The position numbers and the translations under genes are program-made. DNA of 64,000 bases, taken from the NCBI GenBank assembly GCA_963576565.1, contig OY755039.1, forward strand, positions 80,351,955 to 80,415,954, read 5' to 3'. The notes under the pieces were generated by a model. It had not been told where the DNA came from. It did no database searches and was given only the letters and a program-made list of their open reading frames with translations. Source of the DNA: Aspidapion aeneum. Taxonomy: Eukaryota; Arthropoda; Insecta; Coleoptera; Brentidae. Below are positions 1 to 11,593 of this stretch, piece by piece; within the stretch, counting starts at the first letter, position 1; every line of letters starts with the position of its first letter.

Positions 1-265
1 TATGGTACCAATAAACAGGTAAGGTTAAAACTATCATTCATAAAATCCTTTTGCTAAAAAAACAAAAATTTAAACTACCCACGAATACCTACCTGATTCT
101 ATAATAGGACACAAAATGCACACAAATAATTTTAAATTTGATGTCATTGGAATCATGGCTTCAATTCTTTGAATTAATTATTAAAGATTTTTAAGCAAAG
201 AGCCTTTAGTATGAAAATGTGAAGTTTAAACCTTTTAACTTAAAGCAAACATTTAATTCTCTGCA

Positions 266-422
266 CAGTGGCATATATAGAAAAAAATTCGGGGGGGGGG
301 GGGAGGCGAGACGGACCTCATGAGGCAGTATTTTAGGCTATTTTATGTTTATATTCATGGAAAATATCTAAAAAAACTTAACTTTAAAGGGGGGGCCCAG
401 GCCCCCCTTATATACGCCACTG
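266..422. mobile_element. hAT-like MITE with CAGTGGC(G)TATATA ends
   Basis: It starts CAGTGGCATATATAG and ends TATACGCCACTG, with long G and C runs inside. The same element is at 40368-40548 in the partner arm. CAGTGGCG-type inverted ends are commonly seen in hAT-like non-autonomous elements; no transposase is present and an 8 bp target duplication was not established, so the superfamily is inferred. Confidence 0.6.
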
Positions 423-469
423 GTTCTGTATTAAATTTACAACTATATAAAATTTATTTTCTTTTTCAG

Positions 470-724
470 GTCAGCACTGACTTGAAGGTGGAGGAAGTAA
501 TTGAACAAAGGAGAAACATTTTTAAAAAACACGGGCTACCCATGCGGCCTTTCATAACTTATAGTGAGGTAAAATCAGTTTATGTCAGATTTGACAAAAT
601 TTTGTGTGCATCTCACATGGAACAAACTTGTGTATATTTCATTAACCAACCTTTCCAAAAAAAACAAAGATTACCAGCCACTATAAAAAAATTTGACTCC
701 ACTTTTATAATAAAATACAAATAA
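470..724 (+). pseudogene. Terminal-exon-like coding fragment, copy A (family unknown)
   Basis: A pyrimidine tract ending TTTTTCAG at 469 looks like a 3' splice site. From 470 the frame reads VSTDLKVEEVIEQRRN and then KKHGLPMRPF, followed by AT-rich sequence with AATAAA-like signals after 700. In the partner arm (40211-40320) the same sequence has an extra 16 bp after the MRPF region, leading to a nearby TAG; copy A lacks those bases and so runs on to 724 in another frame. I do not recognise the protein. It could be the last exon of a host gene, a captured gene fragment, or a transposon-encoded tail. The reading frame upstream of 470 is in intron or MITE sequence and should not be counted as protein. 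Confidence 0.45.
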
Positions 725-796
725 ATATTTTTCATCAAAACAACTTGCTTTTTATTATTATTAAAATTCTCTTATTATTCTATACCTTATTCATTT

Positions 797-957
797 CTAT
801 AGGGTTAATGGGAAAAAAAAACCAATTTTGATCACACAACTTTATTTCTTTTCGACGATCCATTTTCGTCTTCCTAAGGCTAAAGTGTGTAGCCTGAGGA
901 AGACGAAGAACAGGTGTGTGATCAAAAGTGGTGTCCTTATTTCCATTAACCCTATAG
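797..957. mobile_element. Short palindromic MITE (CTATAGGGTTAATGG ends)
   Basis: The left end CTATAGGGTTAATGG is mirrored by CCATTAACCCTATAG at the right end, and the arms continue into matching blocks around GATCACACA and GAAGACGA, so the whole ~160 bp can fold on itself. A reverse-orientation copy lies at 39815-39979. Superfamily not assigned. Confidence 0.65.
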
Positions 958-960
958 AAA

Positions 961-1370
961 TATACAGGGTGTTCATTTTAAAACTTCCCAACCAAGATTT
1001 CTCGAAAATGATTTTTTTTTGAGAAAAAGTAAAAACATGTCAATTAATTTAATAAGGAGGACACATTTTGGCTATCTTATAGTTTTTGTAGTACACACCC
1101 CCTTTGAAAAATAAGTGAATATGTCAAAAACAAATTGATAGATTTTCAAAATTTCTAAAAACCTTCAAAAAAAAGTCTCAATTGACCCACTTTCCATATT
1201 CGAAATATAGGGGTAAAATGTACCCCTCAAAGGGGGTGTGTACTACAAAAATTTTAAGATAGCCAGAATGTGTCCCCCTTAATAAATTAATTGACGTGTT
1301 TTTGCTTTTTAAAAAAAAATCATTTTCGAGAAATCTGGGGTGGGAAGTTTTAAAATGAACACCCTGTATA
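961..1370. mobile_element. Foldback MITE with TATACAGGGTGT ends
   Basis: The ends TATACAGGGTGTTCATTTTA and its reverse complement close a ~410 bp element whose arms pair for well over 100 bp, including the ACACACCCCCTTT blocks. The flanking TA fits a TA target duplication, typical of Tc1/mariner-like MITEs, but no transposase is present to prove it. A second copy is at 39384-39811. Confidence 0.7.
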
Positions 1371-1741
1371 TTAAACAGAACGTAAAACCTACAAATACCT
1401 TATTAATGCAAAATAACTAAATATAATTACAGCTACTAATTATATAATAACCCATAATTAATTAATTTAATATTAAATAAGAATGATCCTTATAATAAAT
1501 ATACAGTATATTAATAATTAAACTCACATATATTTTTAAATACCAACAATATATTAGTGCTTAATGTAGCTTTTTTTAAATATTACTAGACGATTTTGTT
1601 TTTATTAACAAATATTTGTTTCAATTGTTGAAATTTCTGAATTGTTACCTGCAAACAAATATCTAATAAGCCAAATATGGGCAACGCATTTGGTAACAGT
1701 TACAAAATGTTTGTTATTGTTACAAAATTCTTCTCTCAGTG

Positions 1742-1999
1742 TACTAGGCGAACACATCAAACGGACGGTAACCATCAATTTACTGTAAAATAGAAGCACC
1801 AAGAACCTCATTATATCAGAATTCATATCTCTGGAGAACAGCACCGCTGTGGAATGAACTCCCTGCGACAGTTTTCCCTGCAGGTTAGAACCTGAACCGT
1901 TTCAAAACCAACATACACCAACATTTCCGCGCACTTGCTGCTTCTCGAGCGTGATAGGGATCTCCTTGCGAGTGCGCATAACCGTAAAAAAAAAAGATC
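1742..1999 (+). pseudogene. 5'-truncated LINE tail (same family as 25731-28596)
   Basis: From the TACTAGGCG at 1742 the sequence follows the last ~250 bp of the LINE at 25731-28596: the end of ORF2 (the NHQFTV and ALAASRA region), the stop codon, the very short 3' UTR containing GGGATCTCCTTGCGAGTGCG, and a final A run. A few substitutions and a frame change separate it from the longer copy. This is a standard dead-on-arrival truncation, inserted at or near the end of inverted-repeat arm A. Confidence 0.85.
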
Positions 2000-2114
2000 G
2001 TAATGTTCAAGCTTTCTATTACCTATTTATTTCGAATGTAAATTTGGGACAAGTCCAAACTTGTTTTTTATATTTTTGGGATAAGATTAATGTTAAATTT
2101 AGTAACGACATTCG

Positions 2115-2320
2115 ATCAGTGTCATCATCTATATTCTTATAAGTAAAATATAAAAGACAGCCATCGTATGTGGTCTTAAAAAATGTCTAATGTTCGAAGT
2201 TACCCTGTATATATTTCACAGTGTAATGCCAATGCGTACTTTCTATCTATTTGAACCCTTTAAAATATTTTATTGTTTGTCGTTGCTTTAACCCAATCAA
2301 TTGTTTATGATTTTTTAAAT
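2115..2320. repeat. Dispersed direct repeat, copy 1 (copy 2 at 3721-3925)
   Basis: About 200 bp, including the blocks CGTATGTGGT, TTTCACA.TGTAATGCCAAT and CAATCAATTGTTTAT, recur in the same orientation at 3721-3925 with many substitutions. The spacing and divergence do not establish whether these are LTR remnants, SINE copies or a tandem duplication. Confidence 0.6.
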
Positions 2321-3539
2321 GATTAATATTAGTTTGCTCTAACACTGTCCATATTTTTGCTGCTGAAACGGTATCAGATGCTTTATGTAAGTATACAAAG
2401 GTAACATGAGTCTCTATATTGCTGGCACTCCTTTTCTCAATTACTTGTTTAAGACGAAAAACACAATATTTTTTTAATTAAACAATGTTTTTGTCTTAAA
2501 CAAGTAGGTAACCAGTATGTTTCCTTCACCTAAATAATAAGTTAGCCATGGTGCAGACTTAATGAAACACCCTGTAATAATTATTGCTATAGTATATTTC
2601 TAAAAAGTACTTAATATAAAATAATAAAGCTGTTTCTAACCTACAAACAAAATAAAAATATATTTGTGTCATTGTTTTAATTAAATTCCCCTAGATCTTA
2701 AAATGGACACAGTTTGCGGCGTGGCGACGACAAGGTACTAGCAAGGCAATTGAAAATGTAGGGATATTTTTACTACAGGTTACCTTGGGTGATCAGTGGC
2801 ATGACTCTCACAACCAAGGATTTGGTGAAGAAACAAACAAGTCTATTATTTAAATACTTGGGTCTTGAGATCTCTCTGGAATTTCCAGTGTCTGGAAACC
2901 AAGGATTTTCCTTGCGGAAATGTGTTTTTCTCAAAAGTAACCAAAAGGTTTTTTTTAAATGAACTTTCTTTTAATCTTAATTTTTAGTATTTTTCAGGGA
3001 AAAACATGTTTTTCCAAGAAATGTCTATATTTTTTTTCAAAAAAACGCACAATGAAGACCTTTTAAACTTTTTTTAACTAGCAGATTTTTCATCTGAATT
3101 TTGCATATTTTTCAAAATAAAAAACACAAAACTAATTTCCGCAAGAAACTTATTTGATTTTCAGAATTTTACCTCTCTAAAGAATCCTCCAAAAACATTT
3201 TTTTTAAAACAGCCGATTTCTAAATAACAAAAATTCACGCCAAAAGCTAGAAATGAAAATTAAAATTTCCCGCTTACGAATAATCTCCGAAAAAAAATGG
3301 TCAGTACGTTAATAAGCATCAACAATAACAGTGCAATTTTTTTACACTTTTGGATTTTCTCCATCTGGTTTCAAGTAAACGAAAGGTAAGTAACAATTGG
3401 CATGTCGTCAAAGAAGAAATATATGAAAATGTTTGCATACCTTTTATTTAAAAAAAAACAGTACATAAATATCAGCTTAACTCTTTAATAGGCCAATACG
3501 AACAGATGATAAATCATAAAAAATTATAAAACCAATCTT

Positions 3540-3695
3540 TTTTGCGGGAGAGAACGAGAGAAACGAGAATCTCTCGACAAGAGGGGGTCTTCCTCTCGTC
3601 TCGTCTCGAGCTTTCATTCGAGAGAAAATGTTCCTCTCGTCGAACGAAGGCGAGACGAGACTAGAGGCGAGAATCTCTCGCCTCAGCGGCAACAT
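3540..3695. repeat. CTCGTC/GACGAG-rich self-complementary segment
   Basis: Dense overlapping CGAGA and TCTCG words occur on both strands (for example GAGAATCTCTCG twice), so the block can fold in several ways. It is much richer in G+C than its surroundings and sits directly before dispersed repeat copy 2. It may be the core of a short foldback element; no coding potential is credited to it. Confidence 0.5.
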
Positions 3696-3720
3696 TAATC
3701 GCACTGACGTTTTGAAATTA

Positions 3721-3925
3721 GGTCAGTGTCGCCCTCTATGTTCCTATATGTAAAATATAAGAGGCAGTCCTCGTATGTGGTTTTAAAAAATGACTAATCT
3801 TCGAAGTCACCCTGTATACGTTTCACAATGTAATGCCAATGCGTACTTTCCATCTACTTGAACCCTTTAAAATAATTTATTTTTTGTCATTGCTTTAACC
3901 CAATCAATTGTTTATAATTTTTCTT
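3721..3925. repeat. Dispersed direct repeat, copy 2
   Basis: Diverged partner of 2115-2320 in the same orientation. Shared blocks include the GTATGTGGT region, the CCCTGTATA region and AATCAATTGTTTAT. Confidence 0.6.
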
Positions 3926-4156
3926 TATAAGCTTTTAGAAAACTGTTTACCTAGGCAAATTTAAATGTTAGATAAGGTATATATAGATTTTTTTTTTAAT
4001 TTATAAAATTTAGGTCAACACTTAATTTTTTTTGTCATTTAGATATCTAGCTGTTATGCTGCTTTGATCATAATTGAAACTTTTTAACTAAAAATTAATA
4101 TTTTTTAGATAACTCCAAAACTCCAGTTAAGATCTCCTAATTGTAATTGTCGTAAA

Positions 4157-4650
4157 TTTGTCGTGAAAGAAATTTTTTTTTCGCTTTGCGCCACCCGTTT
4201 TCCTAGAGCGGGGTGAGTGGTAATTCTAAGATGAGGCTCAACTTAGAACTACCAGAAAACACCAGAAAAAATAAAAAATTGGATTTTTAAAAACTAATCT
4301 ATGGAATAACTGGTAGATTTGTCGTGAAAACAAAAATTTTGTCGCGCCCCCCGTTTTCCTGAAAACGAGTGGTAATGCTAAGTTGAGTCTCAACTTAGCA
4401 TTGCTGTCCCAGCAAAAATTAAAATTTCCAAAAAAATAAGTCTATGAAATGAAATCATGTGTCGTGAAAAGAAATATTTTGTCATCTCACCGTTTTCGTT
4501 AAAAAGGGTGGTAATGCTAAGTTGAGTCTCAACTTAGCAATACCGCCCCAGAAAAAAAATAAAATTTTCAAAAACTAATCGATAGAATAATTCTCGTAAA
4601 TTTGACGTGAAAAAAAAAAACATTTTGTCGTGCCACCCGTTTTCCAATAT
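4157..4650. repeat. ~145 bp tandem satellite, about 3.3 units
   Basis: The marker GTCGTGAAA occurs at 4160, 4321 and 4461, with GACGTGAAA at 4604, giving steps of 161, 140 and 143 bp. Each unit contains a CCGTTTTC block and a palindrome around TAAGTTGAGTCTCAACTTA, perfect in units 2 and 3 and degenerate in unit 1. The regular period and a dyad in each unit suggest a local satellite or the core of a larger repeat. Confidence 0.8.
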
Positions 4651-5410
4651 GTTGCGCTCTGAACTTTGAGATAGGAAGAGTTCTTAAACTAATCTGAAAT
4701 ACATCTGAATGTTGCCATGTATGTCATCAGTCCATGGAACAAATGATTATCAGGGCCATCAGCGATGAGGCCAACAAACATTAGAAGAATTTGAAAATGA
4801 TATTTAAAATCACTTAAACTATAATGCTCCACCGTTTTCTCGACATAATCCAGGATTTTTGCATGAGGTTTTCGGGAAAAAGTTCCTCGTCCGAATCTGA
4901 TGAACTGAATAAATCCTAATTATCTTCCTTCAATAAATTTCGCCGCAAAGCTGTTTATCGGCAACATTTCTTAAGAAAATTTATGAAAAACTTGAAATCG
5001 GAGGTTATGATATAAATCCATCGAATCCATCCATCAAGAGGAGCCGATGGCTATTGTTTCGAATAATCGATTACATCAGAAATGTAGAAGAACTTGTTTG
5101 ATGGCATGTGGATCGCATCAGAACTTTTCAAGAACCCGGTTGATTGCATCGATTAGCTGATCGATGAGGTTAAGAACTCTCCCATATTACCAAATTATTT
5201 TGTATGTGGCGCTAAATTATTTGTGTCAATAAATAAAAGATAAAAAAACTTTATGTGACAGTTTATTCTCATAATTTTATTTTGATAACATTTTATTCAT
5301 AGTGGCCACAAATGGTATCTCAACCCTGCTTTTACATATTAATTTGCAAAAATTGATTTCTTTTTGACATACTTTGTATACAAATCTTGGGATTGTTAAA
5401 ATACGAGATA
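4651..5410. other. No gene recognised
   Basis: AT-rich sequence between the satellite and a Tigger-like MITE. All frames are broken by stops and I recognise no protein, RNA or element ends here. Confidence 0.4.
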
Positions 5411-6032
5411 CAGTGAAACCTCCTATAAGCGGACACGGTTTCGTCGATTTTGTCCGCTTATTGAAGGTGTCCGCTTATGAGAGAGAACTGCGAAATTTTA
5501 ATATATATTTATTAACAATTTCCAATATTACATTTTTTAGCGATCTTTCATGCTGATAGATGTTCCTTCTCCGAAACGTTAACAACTTCCATTTCTTCAC
5601 GTAAACTAACAAGTTTTTTACTAGACGCTATTTCAAAGAGATCTATTACTACCCAACTAAACAACAAAAATAAAACACAGCAGTCCCACCGAATAAAATA
5701 TGTTGTAAATACGACAGAAGTATTTAGTCTCCGCATTAAAACGGAAAGAGGTTACTCCCCGGCTGCAAAGTGCGTTGTTGCCAACATACTATATGATATT
5801 TATGCCCATGTCCTGCAGCGCTCCGTTCCATTGTCAGAGGTTCGCGTCCGGTTAAGGGAGGTTTCAGAATATTTTAACCAAAAAAAATTATCCGCGTCCG
5901 GTTATTAGAGTGTCCGGTGATAGGAGTGAATTTTACATTTAAAGAAATAGGGAAAAGCTTGGTTCCAACAAATTTGTCCCCCTAAAGGGAGTGTCCGCTT
6001 AATAGAGGTGTCCGCAAGAAAAGGTTTCACTG
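5411..6032. mobile_element. Tigger/pogo-like non-autonomous element
   Basis: The left end CAGTGAAACCTCCTATAAGC is mirrored at the right by GGTTTCACTG, with TA on each side (5409-5410 and 6033-6034), matching the TA target preference of the Tc1/mariner-pogo group. Several internal blocks repeat the GTCCGCTTA / CGTCCGGTTA theme in both orientations. A minus-strand open frame at 5548-5736 has no recognisable transposase motif. Probably a deletion derivative. Confidence 0.75.
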
Positions 6033-6347
6033 TATTCATTTTTTAGATTTCTACGTCATTGGTACCTAGGTAGGATATTTTTTTACGCATATTGGTCGAC
6101 TTATATCGAAGCTTCAAAAATTTGATTATTTATTTTTCACAAGGAATAGGCGCAACATCGATTCATGCGATAATATAAGTAAAACGGGACCTGTAAGATT
6201 GTGTAATATTGTATTTGCTTTATTTGTAAGTTAAGTTCATTCACTTTTTTTTTAATGCCGATAAAATATGTAAAACAAAACTAGAATTTTTGCTCGCAAA
6301 ATCAGCTTAGAGTTTATTCTGCTCTTTCACTCGAAAAGAACAGCTCA

Positions 6348-6760
6348 CTGGGTGTTTGCCTCCAATTTGAGTAGCATGGCCTGTGTGACGTCATCCAAGA
6401 TGGCGGCCTTTTTTTGGCTTATAACTTGTGGTACATTAGCTTTACAGAAAAAACTGTATATACATTTTTTGTTTGCAATAGAACACTTATTAATTTTTGT
6501 AATTTTTTTACCCAAAGAAAAAAAAATTGTGATAGAAAATTTTAGACTACCCGAATCAATTGGTTAGAAATCACGTAATTTTAAGTTGCTGGGTGTTTGA
6601 CTTGAATCCAAGATTGTGATTTTTCCATGTTTTTTTACAAACTTTTGTTTTGAACTTTAGCACATTAACTTTTTACGGAAAAAGTGTGTGAAGTATAATT
6701 TGTTTGCAATAGAACAACAATTGAATTGTCGGTTTAATAAGCTTTATATCTTAAGAACTA
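6348..6760. repeat. Dispersed 'GACGTCAT...ATGGCGGC' repeat, two copies
   Basis: The block CTGGGTGTTTGCCTC..GACGTCATCCAAGATGGCGGC followed by TTGGCTTATAAC, ACAGAAAAA and TTGTTTGCAATAGAAC starts at 6348. A poorer second copy begins at about 6587. Related copies are at 7340-7510, inverted at about 7612-7700, and inverted at 43025-43205. There is no coding frame across the copies. This looks like a family of non-autonomous elements whose ends I cannot fix. Confidence 0.65.
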
Positions 6761-6789
6761 AAAAAGATATAGTGATTTTTTTAATACTA

Positions 6790-7140
6790 AAAAAAATAGA
6801 TGGGTCCATGACGGATCTGATACCTTCCTAGCGCATTAGAATACTCCAAGTAAACTCCATGCTATATCAACCTTGAAAACAGTTTTTTTAAATATCTTCG
6901 AAATGAAAGCTCCTGCGAAGTTTTTGATTATAACACAATTTTTTGAGAAAAATGTGCTCTACAATACTCCAAGAACCACATATTGATGCGACGCTGTGTT
7001 AAAAAGTTAGCTAATTTTTTTGTTACTCTCAAAAAACTCATCATTAGCATCGTCACAGTATCGAACATTATTTTATCTAAAAATTTAATGAAAATCGCTT
7101 CAGCGGCTTAGGAGCTATCGTGTTACGGACAGACAGACAT

Positions 7141-7171
<31 letters not shown>

Positions 7172-7290
7172 GATAGGCATCATAACGATATTGCTAGGAT
7201 AGGTCAAAATAGACCCAAATAACACATTTTCGGCGTTATCTAAAAAAAAATCGTCGAAAACAATAGCTATTGCTGCGCGGGCTAGCCAGG
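6790..7290. repeat. Dispersed repeat with (AC)n tract; inverted copy at 38205-38735
   Basis: Shared landmarks with 38205-38735 are the ATGACGGATCTGATACCTTCCTAG region, the GCATC..ATGCGACGC region, the GGAGCTATC..GTTACGGACAGACAGAC block, an (AC)n microsatellite at about 7141-7171, and the AACACATTTTCGGCGTTATC block. The two copies are in opposite orientation and considerably diverged. It is non-coding here; the class is not recognised. Confidence 0.7.
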
Positions 7291-7339
7291 TAATAAAACT
7301 TCATGATTAAACCCGAAAGGATCACTCAATGTTAAGTCG

Positions 7340-7700
7340 CCGGGTGTTGGCCTCAAATTTGAGTGGGAGGGCCTATATGACGTCATGAATCCAAAATGGC
7401 GGCATCTTCCATTTTTTTACGAACTTTGGCTTATAACGTTCGCTAAATTAGTTTTACAGAAAAACCGTTAAAAAGGTTATTGTTTGTAAAAAAACACCAA
7501 TTAATATAGTAAAAGCTAATAAAAATATTATTTAATTTTTTAAATACTAAAAAAGTAACTTTTTTTACTAAAAAATAAAAACTACACATTTGTTAGTTGT
7601 TACGGTATAAAGCTCATTTTTTCATTATATTAATTGGTGTTTTCTTGCAAACAAAACTAATTTAGCAAAAGTTATAAGTCAAATGTAATACATACAGGGT
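7340..7700. repeat. Foldback pair of the GACGTCAT/ATGGCGGC repeat
   Basis: A forward copy begins at 7340 (GGGTGTTGGCCTC, TATGACGTCATGA, AAATGGCGGC). A partial reversed copy lies at about 7612-7700 (TTGCAAACAAAACTAATTT, GTTATAAGTC), so this stretch can fold on itself. See 6348-6760 for the family description. Confidence 0.55.
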
Positions 7701-9359
7701 CTCTAGTAAATCCTATGTTGATTTTTTATTTCTGTTTTTCTTAGAGTATTTTTTTTCAGAAGAAATATATCACAATTTTTCAAACACATTGTGGTATGTT
7801 TTTTTTTCTGTTAATAAAAAAAAATCCAGAACCCCCACTCTTAAGCCATTTGCGGCCCCTCAGCCTGACAACTTAAGCCCAGTGCCCACTTACGACTTTC
7901 TTGTAGTTCATAGATAAAGTCCATTCGCCTTTCTTTTACATGCGCACAGTGCTCAACGACAAGTTCATTAAAATTGTCCGTAGTCAACAATTCTGTCATA
8001 GGCATTGTCAGAGAACATAATATGTTTTCTGCCTATAGACACTATCAATTGACACCTAATCTGAGTCTTGCCTAGCATAGAAAATGCTGTTGTTATTTAA
8101 ATGAGTAGCACTTACTTTGTGTCTTTTTAACTTTTCACTAAAGTGCTTGATATCACACATTCCCTTTGCCAACGACGAAGGGGAACTTCGTGGATTATTC
8201 ATAATAAGACAAATAAAGCAAAAAAAAGCATTTCTTTTTTCACAACCGCACAGCCAGTTTTCAGCAACATATTATTTTTTTATAAAATTTTCTATTATAA
8301 GTTTTTGCATTACTTGCACTAAAATTTTGGTTAATTTTTAGGTCCGGTCTATGTGGCCCTAAAGATTTTATTTGTAATGGAAGTTCATATGACAACGTAT
8401 GTTAATTTGCACAAGTAATTATATAATCGACGGTATTTATTTCCATTTTAAAAACAAACGAAAACAAACAATTGACACGCGACCGGCAAGGATTTTAACT
8501 ACTGACCTACCCCAAATTAAAACAAACTCATACGTCTTTACTAAGGATAGAACCGGCAACGCGTAGGAAGGGCAATGAACGTTTTCGCACAATGAACATT
8601 GCTGACGTCATCTAAAACAAACATTCCTCCAGCCCCCGCGCTTGAACACCCACCCATACACTGGGAAAAAACGGGTGAAATTGTAATTTTGTCCCGCGCA
8701 GTGCTGCCGGCTTGTAATTATTTACGCTAAAAAGTTTACCCAATTAATCGCCTTTTGTTAACCACGGACTAAAGAAAAGAACTAGACATGTCGTAAGGAA
8801 GGATTTAACTTTTTTTAAATAAATCAATTAAAAATACTGTGTGTTTTCTAGTTTTGGGAGGGCACTGCCCCGTTGCCCTCCCTGTAGGAGCCGCCACTGG
8901 TTATTTCTCTCAGAGCACTTAATCCATACCCCTTACGTTTACAGGAAATTAAATCTAAAAGATCTCAACTCTTTTTGGTCTAACACTGCCATGGAACAAT
9001 CTAGGACCTTTGAATATAATAAAGGACTGTTTAATCAATGGTAGGACATACGAAATAGAATTTTTTATTATTCGAAAAGTTAAACTTAATAGGATCCACT
9101 TTACAATTCTTCCCGGTTCATTTTAACTGTAAATCACAATTTTGTTGTATTTATGGTATTATTTTATTTTATTTATTGAATTTAGTTTATTTAAGAATGC
9201 AATACAATTTTTGTTTTTCACAATCAACGTATGGATAGGTAACTATTTACCTAGAAAACACAACAAAATGATAACAACATTTCTATGTAGTAAAATTTAT
9301 GGATGGTTTTGTTAAAATAATTAGGTAGTGAATTTTGTTTTCTAAATTTTATCGGGTCT
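7701..9359. other. No gene recognised
   Basis: Long AT-rich interval with scattered low-complexity tracts. A G+C-richer stretch at 8480-8720 and a GCCGCCACTG-like element end near 8897 are the only distinctive features. I found no matching left end for the latter and no credible reading frame. Confidence 0.35.
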
Positions 9360-9478
9360 AGGCGATTGACCACCGCTAATTCGCTGCCAACAGGTCAATT
9401 AGCCGCCGGGCCAATTCGCCGCTGACCCAGCTAGCCGCCGGTTCAGTTCGCGGCCGTGCTAATTTGCCGCCGACCCAA
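9360..9478. repeat. 16 bp GCCGCC minisatellite
   Basis: From about 9401 the sequence divides into successive 16-mers: ATTAGCCGCCGGGCCA, ATTCGCCGCTGACCCA, GCTAGCCGCCGGTTCA, GTTCGCGGCCGTGCTA and ATTTGCCGCCGACCCA. Less regular units precede them from about 9360. It is a sharp GC island in AT-rich DNA. Confidence 0.8.
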
Positions 9479-10303
9479 CATGGAGGAGTTGAAATTATTT
9501 CAGATGCGTTAAAATTTGTAAAAAAAATATTCAAAGTTGAAAAACAATAATTTCGTAAAGAATCTTTCCTAGAAAAGACTGAAAATTGGTCTCAGAAGAA
9601 AGAAATGCTGTGATTCCATCGGAAATCTTTGAAAACTAAAAATATTAAAGTTGGTATCTACCAAAATAAAAACTTGTTGCCTTTACGACTAGTCTCCTCA
9701 TAAATTTACAGGGTGTATCTGTTGTAACCTTTTTATTAAAACGGTTACATCGATATCAACTTGTAGAGGAGCAGATTAATATTAATTTTATATTTTTGTA
9801 AACAAGGTCTCTTAGAAATATTCTAGTATACAAAAATGTTATCCTACATATTACATTTTAATATACATACATCCAAACTTAAAACGAAAGTCTCAGACAA
9901 AAACATTTGTTTTAATTCTTTGAAATAATTTGCAATATTTGTAACAAAAAAATGCCTATTTTTTATTGTAGTATAAAAATTTTTATTGTAGGATAAAATT
10001 CGATATTTACAAACTTTTTTACTGTAAGCTATTATAAACCTCTTTTAACTCAAACTTAAAGAGACAACCAAAACAGTTCGAGTAAAAGAAAAAAATTATA
10101 TATATATATATCAATAAAAAAATTTATCGAATTAAAACAGTTGAAAAGTACAAAACTAACTTGTGTAAACTAAATAAATGTATCATACTTAACAACTTGA
10201 AAAATAAATTAAATTTTGATATGTTTTTTTGCGCAGTTATTAAAAAAAAGAGGTTTATTGTGCAAAAAAAATACATCAAGCACAAAAGGTGCGTGCAGTA
10301 CTA
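9479..10303. other. No gene recognised
   Basis: AT-rich. One ACAGGGTGT element-end-like word at about 9710 has no convincing partner, and there is an (AT)n run near 10100. Nothing else is recognised. Confidence 0.35.
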
Positions 10304-10607
10304 GGGTCAACATACCACTAGATGAACACATACCAGTGAATGAACATTTTACTAAATATTTTCAAAAATTAACGATCCTGTGAGAGAATCGCTCTATCTC
10401 TGTCTAAAGAAATTTAAATTTAAACCCCCTTTCCATAGAACACTTATTACATTTGGCAAGGTCGCCTTCAAAATGGCCTGTGGTTCCAAGGTGATTCGGA
10501 AAAAAACTAAGGTAAGCCCATATTTTAGATAGCAAAATTTAGATTTATATTTATAAATTTAATCAATTAAAACTTTTTGTGGGTTTTTTATTGCGTTATA
10601 CCTTCTA

Positions 10608-11593
10608 CCCACATAGCACAATCACGTGTTTAACACGTAAAAAAGGCGTGAAAAAAAAAACGTTGATTTTAAAAGCTGCTAGAAAAAAACGTTTATTTCG
10701 TATATGAAAACAAGCTTAATAGGTCATTCATTATCGTTATAAAAAATAACGTTGCTAAAAACTGCGTTGTAATAACGCCATTATAAAATTAAAACAGCAA
10801 TGTTTTTACGTTAGTTTTAAGTGATTTTTACGTTAAAATCACATTAGAATCACGCCTTTTCTACACGAATTTTAAAACGCGACTTGCATGGCTTTTCTAC
10901 TGAATATTTTTGAGATTTTACTAGCAGCAGCGCAACCTATTGTCGGGATTTTTCACTTTGACGAAATCTATCAGGCAGTGCTTTGGCCGCTAAACTCCAA
11001 AAACCTTTTAAGGAACTGATCCTTGACCCTTCACATCTGTTATTAACCTGATAAAGACACATTAATATTCTTTGAAAGTGTTTACTGTTAAAAAATCTTG
11101 TTTAGCTTTAAAAAAAAACATAATGTATATAGACAGATATATAGATATTTTGTCTTGCCTTGAGCGCCATCTTTAAAATTGTCTTGAAGTGTTGTAGTCT
11201 TAAACTAGGGAACTTTTATAACTTCCTTTCGCGTCTCTTTTAAGTTAAAAAAATGTTATTAAAAAAACGTGACCAAAAAAGACGCAGAAAGTTAGTAGGT
11301 TTCAGAAGTCTTAATCTAGTGGCGTTTTAGAATATGTAATGGAGGACTTTTCAAGTGTGAATTTGGTACATGAAAATAACGAGGGTAAAAAACACGTTAT
11401 ATACACAGCACCAGAAACTTCAGCAAAAAGTACATTTTTATAGCTTGATTTCTCTTTGTTTTTAAGTTATCTTTAAGCATGTAGATTTAACAAAATAAAT
11501 ATTGCATGGTATGAGGTTGTTTTCAAGTAAAAAAAACTTTGTTATTTTTGTTCACGTTAATTTAACGTCGATGTTATTTTTGTGCTATGTGGG
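10608..11593. mobile_element. 986 bp MITE with CCCACATAGCACAA ends
   Basis: The ends CCCACATAGCACAA and TTGTGCTATGTGGG are exact complements and are flanked by TA (10606-10607 and 11594-11595). The interior is AT-rich and non-coding, with repeated ACGTT-type words. It lies inside the pogo-like element at 10304-13414. Confidence 0.75.

Larger units (their letters stand above)
127..1742. repeat. Arm A of a ~1.6 kb inverted repeat
   Basis: Nearly the whole segment recurs as its reverse complement at 39027-40686, in the same internal order: an AT-rich block, a hAT-like MITE, a terminal-exon-like fragment, a short palindrome and a CAGGGTGT foldback. Similarity starts near 127 and stops at about 1742, where a LINE tail is joined. 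Because both arms share the same nested small insertions, they derive from one composite ancestor, either by inverted segmental duplication or as two copies of a larger unrecognised repeat. Boundaries are by eye. Confidence 0.85.

Noticed and set aside
320..469. N-terminal part of the 134-codon frame starting at 320
   Set aside because: It reads through MITE and intron-like sequence; only the part after the CAG at 469 resembles coding sequence.
5548..5736. Minus-strand 62-codon frame inside the Tigger-like MITE as a transposase remnant
   Set aside because: No helix-turn-helix, DDE or tail motif could be seen; length is within chance expectation.
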